A stretch of 64,000 bases of DNA. It comes from Caldilineaceae bacterium. GTDB taxonomy: Bacteria > Chloroflexota > Anaerolineae > Caldilineales > Caldilineaceae. A model generated the notes under the pieces. It was not told the origin of the DNA and searched no databases. It saw only the letters and a program-made list of their open reading frames with translations. The first letter of the stretch is position 1. The number at the start of each line of letters is the position of its first letter. Of this stretch, positions 34,001 to 42,148 are shown piece by piece. The stretch spans positions 108,974-172,973 of the forward strand of contig JAJEBF010000045.1 of assembly GCA_022824025.1 (NCBI GenBank), given 5' to 3'. Position numbers and translations under genes: made by a program.

Positions 34001-34716
34001 TTCACGACCTGCCTGCCGGCCTGAAAGATGAAGTTAGAGACACAAGGGCACGCGTGCGGCGCCTCAACAATGTCAACCCGGAGGCCCCCCAGGAGTATGA
34101 GGAAACCGCCAACCGCTTTCACTTTCTCCAGTCCCAGTCCGAAGATCTCGAGGAAGCAGCCAGCGACCTGCAACAGGTCATTCGCACGCTCGACAGCCGC
34201 ATGGAAGGGGACCTGCGCCGAACCTTTGACGCGGTCTCCGCGGAATTTCTGAAATTCTTCAGACTGCTGCTCCAGGGAGGAACCGCCCAGCTTACCGTCA
34301 CCCATCCCGATGACATCCTCAACACCGGCATCGAGATCTTCGCCCGCCCGCCGGGCAAGCGTACTCAGAACCTGGACCTTCTCTCCGGCGGCGAACGTTC
34401 TCTGACTGCCTGTGCCCTCGTCTTTGCGATTCTCCGCGTCAGCCCGACCCCCTTCTGCGTGCTCGACGAAGTGGATGCAACGCTCGACGAGGCCAACGTT
34501 GACCGGCTCCGCGCCGCCATCGAGGCGCTTCACGACCAGACCCAATTCATCATCATCACTCACAACCGCCGGACGCTCGAAATCGCCAGCAGCATCTACG
34601 GCATTACCATGGGTGACGACGGCGTAAGTAAAGTGATAAGCCTTAGATTGGAGAGCGGCCAACTCAAGGCCAATGAGAGCGAAGCCCACATTCAAGCCTC
34701 TTCCGTCGCACTCTAA
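31021..34716 (+). CDS. smc: Chromosome segregation ATPase SMC
   Basis: This 1231-residue protein has the full SMC layout. The Walker A site is G-P-N-G-C-G-K-S-N (residues 32-40) in the N-terminal head, followed by a long coiled coil, a hinge at about 498-660 (Y-A-T-G-V-R-T-V-L-E-A through G-G-A-V-T-G-G-N-Y-G-G), a second coiled coil and the C-terminal head with L-L-S-G-G-E-R-S near residue 1120 and the Walker B D-E-V-D-A-T-L-D-E-A. SMC dimers with ScpA and ScpB organise and segregate the nucleoid. The frame is open to 30703, but conservation begins at M-L-R-I-K-S-V-N-L-K-G-F-K-T-F, so the ATG at 31021 is used. scpA and scpB are not nearby. Confidence 0.97.
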   Translation: MLRIKSVNLKGFKTFAQPTEFAFGGGVTAIVGPNGCGKSNVADAIRWCLGEQSFGLLRSRKTVDVIFSGSDKKARQGMAAVSIMLDNEMGDLNIDFSEVEITRRAYRDGENEYLINGQRVRLQDITQLLGPSGLGKRAYAVIGQGLIDRVLSLKPEERRALFEEAAGITGYQQKRQAALRRLEATQHNLGRVRDLLAELSPRLSSLKRQAERALERQQIETDLKDLLHVWYGYQWHRALKDLKDAQLTVQRGQNATEMRRDRLHAVRTHIDQLRQRQSRLRTDQSDLTRSGDARHRRRAEVIRSLAVNQERLNQTVARQTELNGEHSQLQSQKESAELRLETLLENLDKAQNRHNTSQNAVRDLQVQLADTEKRFLKTRSHLRDRQADVRKEEDAGSKLRSRLDQLVERRRSLQENATRFEAEIQRRNRAASKADLNLTASRSAAAKHAARIEKVQSAIAEVSNTIESELVTLQREEEVSNHQQREVERLKTRLDLLHPVRGDRNIYATGVRTVLEASQQGRLDGILGTVASRIQVPPRLEQAIDVALGAALQNLIVISWQDAQGAIEYLKQAGAGRATFLPLNRLRSRAPIPAPPLNGIIGNAAKAVQFESEAAPAIEHLLQRIWIAEDLPSARHALDRHSGNTTNGRLRRVRHDSSAPMPTVVTLAGEIIRPGGAVTGGNYGGRQRRSALAWEREARELPAKLAEAESRAHQAVKGVQAFRQKIEELSNKRSELENSRQILLDEAQRQRTDLERATLAAARAQQEAAWQRELLDQTRIELADLDSTEEQVSQALEEAEVSLADARQRARLAEKAAQGNPEKLLRRLADSRAKAASAHENLKSQQTLIAEQKRSLDRLDTQLQARQKRQDALHAEEEQLRARVTTASAEERDLSSAVTAHQQRVTQLETEVRMVDKELGRAEADERAGQQLLLQSEADLNEARLALQGDEGRLSSLRRDIRQDFGLADMEEAAGLPYQPPLPLQALVAQLPIVHDLPAGLKDEVRDTRARVRRLNNVNPEAPQEYEETANRFHFLQSQSEDLEEAASDLQQVIRTLDSRMEGDLRRTFDAVSAEFLKFFRLLLQGGTAQLTVTHPDDILNTGIEIFARPPGKRTQNLDLLSGGERSLTACALVFAILRVSPTPFCVLDEVDATLDEANVDRLRAAIEALHDQTQFIIITHNRRTLEIASSIYGITMGDDGVSKVISLRLESGQLKANESEAHIQASSVAL

Positions 34717-34800
34717 CCTTCACCTTTACACTCAATTGCCCCCCATTCCAGCCCCTCCTCGCCCTTCACTGGCTACACGCTCCGCCCTTCTCCCCGCCCC

Positions 34801-34895
34801 ACCGTGCCTCTCAGTGTCCCTCCATGGATCTTTGCCGTTGACCTTCTCCGTGCCCTACCGTGCCACTCAGTGGATCATTGACTTGCCCTTCTCCG
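34801..34895. repeat. Dispersed intergenic repeat copy after smc
   Basis: Two partial units are visible: GTGCCTCTCAGTGTCCCTCC followed by ATGGATCTTTGCCGTTGACC, then a shorter GTGCCACTCAGTGGATCATTG variant. It belongs to the same family as 21561-21647 and 53781-53885 and lies between smc and the DUF4399 gene. Confidence 0.7.
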
Positions 34896-34976
34896 TTGAT
34901 CAGACGTATTCTTCCTGCCCCTTTACAAAATTGCGCGCATCCCTCCCAGCGTTTTCCGCAACAGAGGCCCCCCCAC

Positions 34977-35004
34977 TTGCCAGCGCCAACGGATACAGTA
35001 TAAT
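34977..35004 (+). promoter_or_regulatory. Sigma-70-type promoter of the DUF4399-cytochrome gene
   Basis: TTGCCA (34977-34982) and TATAAT (34999-35004) are separated by 16 bp. Transcription would start near 35011, giving a leader of about 110 bases before the ATG at 35123. Confidence 0.6.
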
Positions 35005-35122
35005 TCCCTGTTGTACATTGCCTGGTCCAGTTCAGTCCCGGCCGGAAATCTAACGCCTATCGCGCAATTCCCACTGAACCAGACCGCAACGATTGCGAAT
35101 ACTACTCCGACGGAGCGCCTAA

Positions 35123-36778
35123 ATGAACAACGTTCACCCATTGATTCGAGTTGGCGGCCCAATCCTGGCCCTACTCATCATTGTCTATGCCGTCAACTCG
35201 GCAGTTGACACTTTCAGAGCTGACCTGAAAGCGGCCAGAGACGCCGAAAGGGAAGCGACGCTCGCCGCCACCAAACCAGAGTCGGAGCAGGAAGTGGCAG
35301 AAGAAGCCACCGCAGAGGCCCCCGCCCAGGATGAAAGCCCCCAGGCTGAAAATGAACGGGCCGAAGTCGATGACGAAGGGGCCGCTGCGCCAGAAGTCTT
35401 TTTCCGTCAGCCCACCAACAATGCGATCGTACCCCCTACCTTTGTGGTCAAAATGGGCGCCGTCGGCGTGGCCGTCGACCCGTCCGGCGATGTCATTCAG
35501 GGCTCGGGTCATTTTCACATTCTCGTCGACACCGACTTCATTGCGGCCGGCGAGGTCATCCCCGACGACGAACAACACGTTCACTATGGTGACGCGTCCC
35601 TGGAAACTGAACTGACGCTGCCGCCCGGTGAGCATATTCTACGACTCCAGTTCGCCGACGGACTGCATACCGCTCTCGAAGGTGAAGAATATCGAGACAC
35701 CATCGTGGTCTTTGTCGAAGAAGACGCGCCTGAGCAGGCCGTGGCATTCTTCGAACCACTCGACGGAACGACCGTCACCTCGCCCTTCGAAGTCGTCATG
35801 ACCGCAACCGGCCTCGTCGTCGAACCCTCCGGCGAAGTCAACGACGGCGCCGGCCACTTCCACATCCTCGTCAACACCGACTTCACGACGGCAGGGGAAG
35901 TGATCCCCGACGATGAACAGCATCTCCACTACGGCCAGGGCCAGACCACCGTTACCCTCGACCTCGAACCGGGCGAGCACACGCTCCGCCTCCAATTCGC
36001 CGACGGCCTCCACACCGCACTCGATGGCGAACAGTACCGCGATACCATCACCGTCGTCGTCGAAGAAGGAGAAACGACGCCTTCCGTCCGCTTCGAACAG
36101 CCCGCCGACGGCGCAACCGTCACCTCGCCCTTCGAAGTCGTCTTGGCCGCAACCGGCCTCGTCGTCGAACCCTCCGGCGAAGTCAATGACGGCGCCGGCC
36201 ACTTCCACATCCTCGTCAACACCGACTTCACGACGGCAGGGGAAGTGATCCCCGACGACCCGCAGCACCTCCACTACGGCCAGGGCCAGACCACCGTTAC
36301 CCTGGACCTTGAACCCGGCGAGCACACCCTACGCCTCCAATTCGCCGACGGCCTCCACACCGCGCTCGAAGGCGAACAGTACCGCGATACCATCACCGTC
36401 GTCGTCAGCGAGCCGGACCAGTCTTCCGGACAGTCCTCGTCTCCTCAGCTCGGGCAGGAAACTATCGCTCTGGCCATTGATGCCATGACCCGAACGGGAT
36501 GCAACAGTTGCCACGTGACCACTGGGCTGCCTCTGGTCGATGCCGCAATGCTCGGCCCCGACCAGACGAACCTTGGCGCCATCGCCGCAAGCCGGCGCGA
36601 AGGCTATTCCGCTGAGGAGTATCTCAGAGAATCAATTGTCGAGCCCAGCGCATTCATCGTTGAGGAGTGCCCACTTGGGCAGTGCCTGCAAGTAATGCCG
36701 GAAAACTACGGCGACCTGCTATCTGAGGTAGAAATAGACGCCATCGTCGCCTATCTTTTGTCACTCACAACTGAATAA
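35123..36778 (+). CDS. Membrane-anchored triple DUF4399 protein fused to a c-type cytochrome domain
   Basis: This 551-residue protein has an N-terminal membrane anchor (about 9-27), an acidic linker, three DUF4399 repeats (about 92-198, 208-313 and 322-427) and a C-terminal cytochrome c-like domain (about 445-550). Each repeat carries G-H-F-H-I-L-V-D/N-T-D-F and P-x-H-Y-G, with His and Asp residues suited to metal binding, and ends L-R-L-Q-F-A-D-G-L-H-T-A-L. Heme would attach at C460-N-S-C-H464, with M525 a possible axial ligand. Repeats 2 and 3 are nearly identical in DNA with a 345 bp period. The protein should face the outside of the cytoplasmic membrane. The function of DUF4399 is unknown, so redox or metal handling is an inference. 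A strong promoter lies at 34977-35004. Confidence 0.88.
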   Translation: MNNVHPLIRVGGPILALLIIVYAVNSAVDTFRADLKAARDAEREATLAATKPESEQEVAEEATAEAPAQDESPQAENERAEVDDEGAAAPEVFFRQPTNNAIVPPTFVVKMGAVGVAVDPSGDVIQGSGHFHILVDTDFIAAGEVIPDDEQHVHYGDASLETELTLPPGEHILRLQFADGLHTALEGEEYRDTIVVFVEEDAPEQAVAFFEPLDGTTVTSPFEVVMTATGLVVEPSGEVNDGAGHFHILVNTDFTTAGEVIPDDEQHLHYGQGQTTVTLDLEPGEHTLRLQFADGLHTALDGEQYRDTITVVVEEGETTPSVRFEQPADGATVTSPFEVVLAATGLVVEPSGEVNDGAGHFHILVNTDFTTAGEVIPDDPQHLHYGQGQTTVTLDLEPGEHTLRLQFADGLHTALEGEQYRDTITVVVSEPDQSSGQSSSPQLGQETIALAIDAMTRTGCNSCHVTTGLPLVDAAMLGPDQTNLGAIAASRREGYSAEEYLRESIVEPSAFIVEECPLGQCLQVMPENYGDLLSEVEIDAIVAYLLSLTTE

Positions 36779-36800
36779 CTGCTCTCAGACGAATCCCCGC

Positions 36801-36833
36801 AAAAAAACCCTGACGTCCGAGTGGACGTCAGGG
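36801..36833 (-). terminator. Intrinsic terminator of the small membrane protein gene
   Basis: CCCTGACGTCC and GGACGTCAGGG form a perfect 11 bp stem around GAGT on the plus strand. On the minus strand it is followed by seven T residues, so it terminates minus-strand transcription 60 bases after the stop at 36893. It may also help stop plus-strand readthrough from the DUF4399 gene, but no T-run follows in that direction. Confidence 0.85.
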
Positions 36834-36892
36834 CGATTAGAACGGATATGAAACTGTCGTGCTGTCCTGCCAGTGCTTACCCTCTCTTCAAC

Positions 36893-37114
36893 TCAACCAG
36901 AGATGACCAGAAGAAGCACCCAGAGAAAGCTGATTGAGCTTACGATGCTCACAGCCATGGCCAGGAAGAACCTCGGGCTGTACTTCTGTGGGAGCCGTAG
37001 CGGCGGCTGCCACTTCACCGGCAACAACCGTCTTGCCTTCACCGGCAACATCGCGCCGGATCGGCTACGGCTCTTTTTAGGCGTATACCTCGGAACAGCT
37101 GCTTGTAATGTCAT
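36893..37114 (-). CDS. Small C-tail-anchored membrane protein, 73 residues, unknown function
   Basis: This small protein has a basic first half (P-K-K-S-R-S-R-S then K-A-R-R-L-L-P-V-K) and a single hydrophobic C-terminal helix (about residues 50-72) ending V-L-L-L-V-I-S-G. The arrangement predicts a cytoplasmic basic tail with a C-terminal membrane anchor. The gene has all expected signals: TGGACA-17-TATAAT at 37167-37195, AAGGAG eight bases before the ATG, and a hairpin with seven T residues 60 bases after the stop. I do not recognise a family. With such complete signals it is very likely expressed. Confidence 0.75.
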   Translation of the reverse strand: MTLQAAVPRYTPKKSRSRSGAMLPVKARRLLPVKWQPPLRLPQKYSPRFFLAMAVSIVSSISFLWVLLLVISG

Positions 37115-37166
37115 GGCTGCTCTCCTTACTCAGTGGTTGCCCATCAACCCCGTACTCATACGACCG

Positions 37167-37195
37167 ATTATACACGATCAGCGGCAAACTGTCCA
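37167..37195 (-). promoter_or_regulatory. Sigma-70-type promoter of the 73-residue membrane protein
   Basis: On the minus strand TGGACA (37190-37195) and TATAAT (37167-37172) are 17 bp apart. The predicted transcription start near 37160 gives a leader of about 45 bases before the ATG at 37114. Confidence 0.65.
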
Positions 37196-37451
37196 TATCC
37201 AAATCCAGCATAGCATACCGGAAATGATGGCGCAAATTGGATACTCGTGCAGCCGGTACGTTCAGTCTTTAGCGTTCTGCCCTCACACCCGACCCGGCCT
37301 CGTTGATCCCGCCCCATAAAATGTCTGACGCGGCCCAGAGCGCCAAACGATCTGCAGGATCCCAAACAAAGCTCCTTTGCAGAACCCTCCGACATCGTCC
37401 GGTACCCGACTGTTCGACACCGACGCCGCCCCCCAATTGACCTCTATCTCC

Positions 37452-37763
37452 TCAAAGGGGCCACGTGTCCTCTTCCTCCTCATACCGTTCGTCAGACTCA
37501 TCCTCAAGGTCGGGATCCCCATCATCGACACCGTAGAGACTTTCGTCTAAGTCGTCTTCAAATATCGACTCGTCGTCAAGCCATTCAAACTCCAGATCCT
37601 CGTCTTCAGTTGACACGCCTCCCTCCGGCAAATCGTCCTCGCCTTCGATTTCGTCGAACGTCATACACGAAAGTGTCCCCGGCTCCAGCTCAATCTCATC
37701 TGCATCGCACCAACCACTCAACCAGTAACTACAACGCTTCTGCGGGCACCGCACCCGGCTCAT
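37452..37763 (-). CDS. DUF1540-like Cys-rich protein with a long acidic tail
   Basis: This 103-residue protein has two parts. Residues 3-35 read R-C6-P-Q-K-R-C11-S-Y-W-L-S-G-W-C19 with D-A-D-E-I-E-L-E-P and C33-M-T-F, matching the four-Cys spacing of DUF1540-type small zinc-ribbon-like domains. Residues 37-103 are extremely acidic (runs of D and E) with almost no basic residues. Such tails can bind cations or basic proteins. GGGGAGG seven bases before the ATG and a TTGACG-16-TATACT promoter support the gene. It is followed on the same strand, about 340 bp later, by the small membrane protein gene with its own promoter. Confidence 0.78.
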   Translation of the reverse strand: MSRVRCPQKRCSYWLSGWCDADEIELEPGTLSCMTFDEIEGEDDLPEGGVSTEDEDLEFEWLDDESIFEDDLDESLYGVDDGDPDLEDESDERYEEEEDTWPL

Positions 37764-37857
37764 TTGGCGTCCTCCCCTAAGGCCGACAAATGGGACGGAA
37801 AGTCAGAATCTCTCGACCAACGTGTCCACGCCCATTTGCCACTCATCCTGTCATTCG

Positions 37858-37885
37858 AGTATAGCAGAATTTCGCCGCCCGTCAA
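37858..37885 (-). promoter_or_regulatory. Sigma-70-type promoter of the DUF1540-like gene
   Basis: On the minus strand TTGACG (37880-37885) and TATACT (37858-37863) are separated by 16 bp. The expected start near 37851 gives a leader of about 88 bases. Confidence 0.6.
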
Positions 37886-38144
37886 CCATTTTCGGGCCAA
37901 TCTGTCCTGTTTTTGCACTGCTTCTCCCTGTTTCTGTCGAACCCCCTGTGGCCTGCCCTAACTCTTCACTCGGCTCCGTCGCTTGCCCCTCGCCCTTCCG
38001 CCCATTTCAAGTAGCCGAATTCCAAACTGAGCCAGGAAAATGTCGCCCGGAAAACCATTTCTCGCTCTCTGCGTATAGGATAGTACTGGGTCTAAGCCCA
38101 CGAACACACTGTCGAAGCTGAATTCTCGTCATGAAGGAGACGCT

Positions 38145-38513
38145 GTGAGTATCTTTGGAAACGTCATTTGGTTGATCTTCGGCGGTTTTCTGGCCGCGCT
38201 GGGCTACGTTCTCGGCGGGCTGTTGCTCTGCCTGACAATCGTTGGCATCCCCTTCGGTATGCAGTCCATGAAAATAGGCATAGCTTCACTCGCCCCTTTT
38301 GGCAAAGAGATCGTTGAGGCGCAGCAGGCCAACAGTCCCCTGCGCGTTCTGTTCAACGTGCTCTGGATCATTCTCTTCGGCTGGGAGATCGCGCTCGCCC
38401 ATCTGCTTTCTGGCCTGATTCTGACTGTTACCATCGTGGGAATCCCGTTTGCCAAGCAGCACTTCAAGCTGATTCCACTCGCCCTCCTCCCTTTCGGCAG
38501 AGACTTGCAATAG
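38145..38513 (+). CDS. YccF-domain inner membrane protein
   Basis: This 122-residue protein contains two YccF domains in tandem (about residues 3-53 and 62-113), each ending in the recognisable T-I-V-G-I-P-F-G/A block. It is hydrophobic with four predicted membrane segments. YccF proteins are widespread and have no assigned function. The gene starts with GTG, five bases after AAGGAG, a clear initiation site. It is a single gene with no co-transcribed neighbour. Confidence 0.9.
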   Translation: MSIFGNVIWLIFGGFLAALGYVLGGLLLCLTIVGIPFGMQSMKIGIASLAPFGKEIVEAQQANSPLRVLFNVLWIILFGWEIALAHLLSGLILTVTIVGIPFAKQHFKLIPLALLPFGRDLQ

Positions 38514-39067
38514 CCTCGCCTCGAGACCGACTGAACAGCGAACGCCAACCGTAAACAGCTGCCGCTCTAACCTTCTCGGCCCCCTCGCCACTCAATCACC
38601 ACAGACCAATGCCCCTCGCCTTTCCCCCGACCTCAAAGTTAGGGATGCGAATCCAACTGTGGTAAAAATGAAACGAATATCGAGGAGGTTCGAACTTGCC
38701 GCCTTTCTCACTACACACTTTGCAGACTAAACGCTCTGCCTGCTCCAATGCTCCTCCTAATTGCTCGTCATTGTAGTCGATCCTCTCTCTGCGCTTGGCC
38801 CCCACCGAGCCTCCTGCCAGCGGAGCCGACCTCCCATCACCTTACCTCTCTGCGAGAACTCCCTCATTGTCGGCCACTTGAGGCCTGCGTTCCCGCTCCG
38901 CCTGCATGCCCTTGCCCAAAGTTTCTGCCAGCCAGTCGCGGTCAGCGAATTCAAGCCCCAACGAGAGCGAATATCGCCAACTCTGAACCGCGATTCCCGC
39001 AGCAAGGCAGACAGAACGCAAGAGAATCCGTACCGGTTCTGAATTCAACGAGCGCTAAGAGCCAACG
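38514..39067 (+). other. Intergenic region before the mrp operon
   Basis: These 554 bp contain no supported gene on either strand. Short overlapping frames lack ribosome sites. The promoter of the mrp operon is expected here, but no good -35/-10 pair was found. Confidence 0.4.
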
Positions 39068-41581
39068 ATGTTAGCTGCATCCATTCTTCTCATACTCGTC
39101 AGCGGCGCTTTTCTCTATTGGATTCGGCCGCATACGCGCGTATGGGCCGGCTTGCTTTCTGCACTGCCGCCGCTGGCCGTAACCGTCTGGCAACTGAACG
39201 CCGCGCTTCCCCTCCTCTCGGGGGCCGGCGCTGCCTCTGGCGGCAAAGCTGACCTGCAAAACGGCACAATTATCGCCGAACATTACCGCTGGATTGAATC
39301 GCTCGGCCTAGAACTCTCATTCCGCCTGGACGGCCTCTCGCTTCTGTTCGGCCTGATCATCTCAGGCATCGGCGTGGCCGTCGCCCTCTACACCCATTAC
39401 TACCTGGAAGATGACGATCGCCAGGGCTACTTCTATCTGGCTCTCTTTGCCTTCATGGCCTCCATGCTCGGTCTCGTCTGGGCAGACAACCTCCTCACTC
39501 TCTTCGTCTTCTGGGAAGGCACCAGTGTCACGAGCTATCTCCTGATCGGTTACTCCCACAGGTCCCCCGTCGCTCGGGGCGGCGCCCGTAATGCCTTTAT
39601 TGTCACTGCAGGAGGAGGCCTCGCCCTCCTGGCCGGCCTCATCCTCCTGGGCCAGGCCAGCGGAAGCTATTCCATCAGTGAAATCATCGCCCGTCCAGGC
39701 CTGGCCGAGCACGATCTCTATCCCGCCATCCTCATCCTCATCCTTATCGGAGCCTTCTCCAAGTCGGCCCAATTCCCCTTCCACTGGTGGTTGCCCGGCG
39801 CAATGGCCGCGCCAACCCCTGCAAGCGCATATCTCCACTCGGCCACAATGGTGAAAGCCGGCATCTACCTTCTGGCCCGTCTGCACCCCGCTCTCAGCGA
39901 TCATCCACTCTGGCTCTGGGCCCTCCTGCTCTTCGGCGGAACGACCATGCTGCTGGGAGCCGTCTTCGCTCTCCGCCATTCTGACATGAAAGCGTTGCTC
40001 GCATACGCAACGGTCAGCCAGCTGGGAGTCCTGACTACCCTGCTGGCCTTTCGCAGCGAGGCCGCCCTGCTGGCAGTCGTCGTCGGCATCCTCTCCCATG
40101 CGCTCTACAAAGGCCCCCTATTCCTCGTCGCAGGTATCGTTGACCATGCCACCGGACACAGGGACCTCAGAATGCTTGGCGGATTGAGGCGCACACTTCC
40201 CGTAACTTCGGGCATCGCACTGCTGGCAGCGCTATCCATGGCCGGAATCCCGCCGCTCTTCGGGTTCGTCGCCAAAGAAGCGCTCCTCGAATCCGCCTAT
40301 TCAGCGGCCGAACACGGCGACGCGGCCGGCTGGCTCGCCTTTGGCGCCGCCGCGGTTACCGGAGCGTTTTTCGTTGCCTACAGCTTCACATTTGTCTGGG
40401 AAGCATTCCTGCGGCCCGCTCCATCCGCAGAAACCGGCGATTCGACCTCGCACTCTCCCCATAGCTCCGTGGCCACTCCGATCCATCACCCGCCCGCCCC
40501 GGCATTCGTCGCCGCCCCGCTCATCCTTGTCGCCTTGGGTACATTCGCGCCCTTCGTCCTGAAACCGCTTTCACGGGTATTCACGCCCGCCGCCGCATCC
40601 ATCGCAGCCCAACCCGTCCACGTCTACGCCTCTCTGTGGCACGGTTTCACTCCCGCCTTTTTGACAAGCCTGCTCGCTATCACTGTCGGAATCTGGCTCT
40701 TCCTGATCAGATCACGCCTTCGAGCGTTCCTCTCCCAATTGCCCGACAATTTACGTGGGGTCTTCCTGTTTCAGCGCCTCCTCGACGACCTCTACGCATT
40801 GGCCCAGATCACTGCCCGCTTCTCCCAGGGTTACACTCTGGCTACGCAGTCCGGCGTTGTCCTGCTCGCCGCATCCATACCAATTGTCGTCGCTCTACGC
40901 CAGATCAACCTGAACGACCTCTTTCCTACGCCTCTTGCCATACCTGGCGCGCCTGAAACAATCCTGATTCTCATGATTGGCGTATCAGCTTACGCCACCG
41001 CCCGCGTGACGTCCAGACTGGGAGCCATCATCAGCCTTGGTGTTGTAGGTGTCTCTGTTACGCTGTTCTACGTCTTCTTCAGCGCACCCGACCTCGCTCT
41101 TACCCAGCTTCTCATTGAAGTGTTGACCGTCGTCCTCCTGGTTCTCGTATTCACCAAACTTCCCCCGGACATCCGTCCGGCGATGCAAAGGTGGAAACAG
41201 GCCCGCAATGTACTGGTTGCCCTCGCAGCCGGCGCTTTCGGCTTCTTTCTCGTCCTGTTCAACAGCAGTGACGCGATGCAGGCTGCCCTGTCCATCAGCG
41301 ATTACTTCCTGCATAACGCAGTGCCCGGCGGCCACGGAGCGAACGTCGTGAATGTCATTCTGGTCGACTTCCGCGCCATTGACACGATGGGAGAGATTAC
41401 AGTTCTGGCCATCGCCGCCTTGGGCGGTTACGCTCTCCTGAACGCGCCCAGAGTAAGACTTCCCACACCAACGCCCATCCAGCCTGAATCCGAACAGCCA
41501 ACCGAATCCGAGGAAACCGATCCCGTTGCCGGAACATCCCGCTTGAACGTCGATCCCCCGACTGACCCGAAGGCTGAATGA
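39068..41581 (+). CDS. mrpA: Mrp-type cation/proton antiporter subunit A
   Basis: This 837-residue protein is the largest Mrp subunit and is related to NuoL of complex I. The N-terminal two thirds hold the proton-translocating antiporter core with the conserved E of F-V-F-W-E-G-T-S-V-T-S-Y-L-L-I-G and the K of A-F-S-K-S-A-Q-F-P-F-H-W-W-L-P. The C-terminal third carries the domain unique to MrpA, including the D-F-R-A-I-D-T-M-G-E block. A proline- and glutamate-rich cytoplasmic tail of about 40 residues follows. With the other six subunits it exchanges Na+ or K+ for protons, aiding pH and salt homeostasis. The mrpB start follows by 46 bp. Confidence 0.96.
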   Translation: MLAASILLILVSGAFLYWIRPHTRVWAGLLSALPPLAVTVWQLNAALPLLSGAGAASGGKADLQNGTIIAEHYRWIESLGLELSFRLDGLSLLFGLIISGIGVAVALYTHYYLEDDDRQGYFYLALFAFMASMLGLVWADNLLTLFVFWEGTSVTSYLLIGYSHRSPVARGGARNAFIVTAGGGLALLAGLILLGQASGSYSISEIIARPGLAEHDLYPAILILILIGAFSKSAQFPFHWWLPGAMAAPTPASAYLHSATMVKAGIYLLARLHPALSDHPLWLWALLLFGGTTMLLGAVFALRHSDMKALLAYATVSQLGVLTTLLAFRSEAALLAVVVGILSHALYKGPLFLVAGIVDHATGHRDLRMLGGLRRTLPVTSGIALLAALSMAGIPPLFGFVAKEALLESAYSAAEHGDAAGWLAFGAAAVTGAFFVAYSFTFVWEAFLRPAPSAETGDSTSHSPHSSVATPIHHPPAPAFVAAPLILVALGTFAPFVLKPLSRVFTPAAASIAAQPVHVYASLWHGFTPAFLTSLLAITVGIWLFLIRSRLRAFLSQLPDNLRGVFLFQRLLDDLYALAQITARFSQGYTLATQSGVVLLAASIPIVVALRQINLNDLFPTPLAIPGAPETILILMIGVSAYATARVTSRLGAIISLGVVGVSVTLFYVFFSAPDLALTQLLIEVLTVVLLVLVFTKLPPDIRPAMQRWKQARNVLVALAAGAFGFFLVLFNSSDAMQAALSISDYFLHNAVPGGHGANVVNVILVDFRAIDTMGEITVLAIAALGGYALLNAPRVRLPTPTPIQPESEQPTESEETDPVAGTSRLNVDPPTDPKAE

Positions 41582-41626
41582 AACTGTCTCATCGAAACCT
41601 AATTCCGTACTCACTTGTCCTGCCCA

Positions 41627-42148
41627 ATGCCAGAACTCTACCTTCGACTTCTCAATCGCATTCTCACGCCTCTCCTGCTGCTTCTGGCCATTTACTTGCT
41701 GCTCCGCGGCCACAACTTGCCAGGCGGCGGCTTCATCGCCGGATTGATGGCGGCCGCCGCCTTCGAACTCCAGATCCTGAGCCGGGGGCACGACAGAGTA
41801 CGACGCTCAATCGGTCCGTACCTCAACAGCGGCATCGGACTGGGCCTCGCAATTGCCATCTGTTCCGGATTTGCCGGCCTGTTGAATGGCGTCTTCTTCA
41901 AAGGACTCTGGTTCGACCTCCACCTGCCTCTGCTCGGCGAACTCGCGGTCGGGACCCCGGTCATCTTCGACTTGGGCGTGTTCCTCGTCGTGGTCAGCGT
42001 CGCGACCTCCTATCTACTCGGCCTCAGTCGCATATCCGACAGCGCCGCGCCAATTCCGGACGGCGCTTCATCCCTTGAGCTTTCCGACAGTTTTGAATCC
42101 GACCCAGCAGTCGTTGCTGATGACTCAAGCTTAAGGTCCGAGAGATGA
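41627..42148 (+). CDS. mrpB: Mrp antiporter subunit B
   Basis: This 173-residue protein has four membrane helices and the MrpB block R-G-H-N-L-P-G-G-G-F-I-A-G-L. A further G-x-P-V-I-F-D-L-G-V-F segment is also typical. The last 35 residues form an acidic and serine-rich tail not usual in MrpB. A TTG four codons upstream is possible, but the ATG at 41627 gives the family N-terminus. It overlaps mrpC by four bases (ATGA), showing translational coupling. Confidence 0.93.
   Translation: MPELYLRLLNRILTPLLLLLAIYLLLRGHNLPGGGFIAGLMAAAAFELQILSRGHDRVRRSIGPYLNSGIGLGLAIAICSGFAGLLNGVFFKGLWFDLHLPLLGELAVGTPVIFDLGVFLVVVSVATSYLLGLSRISDSAAPIPDGASSLELSDSFESDPAVVADDSSLRSER

Noticed and set aside
36801..36833. 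Terminator of the DUF4399 gene on the plus strand
   Set aside because: The hairpin has its T-run only on the minus strand, so it is assigned to the small membrane protein gene.
38660..38720. tRNA-like GGTTCGAA sequence
   Set aside because: A T-loop-like string is present but no acceptor stem, D-loop or anticodon arm can be built around it.
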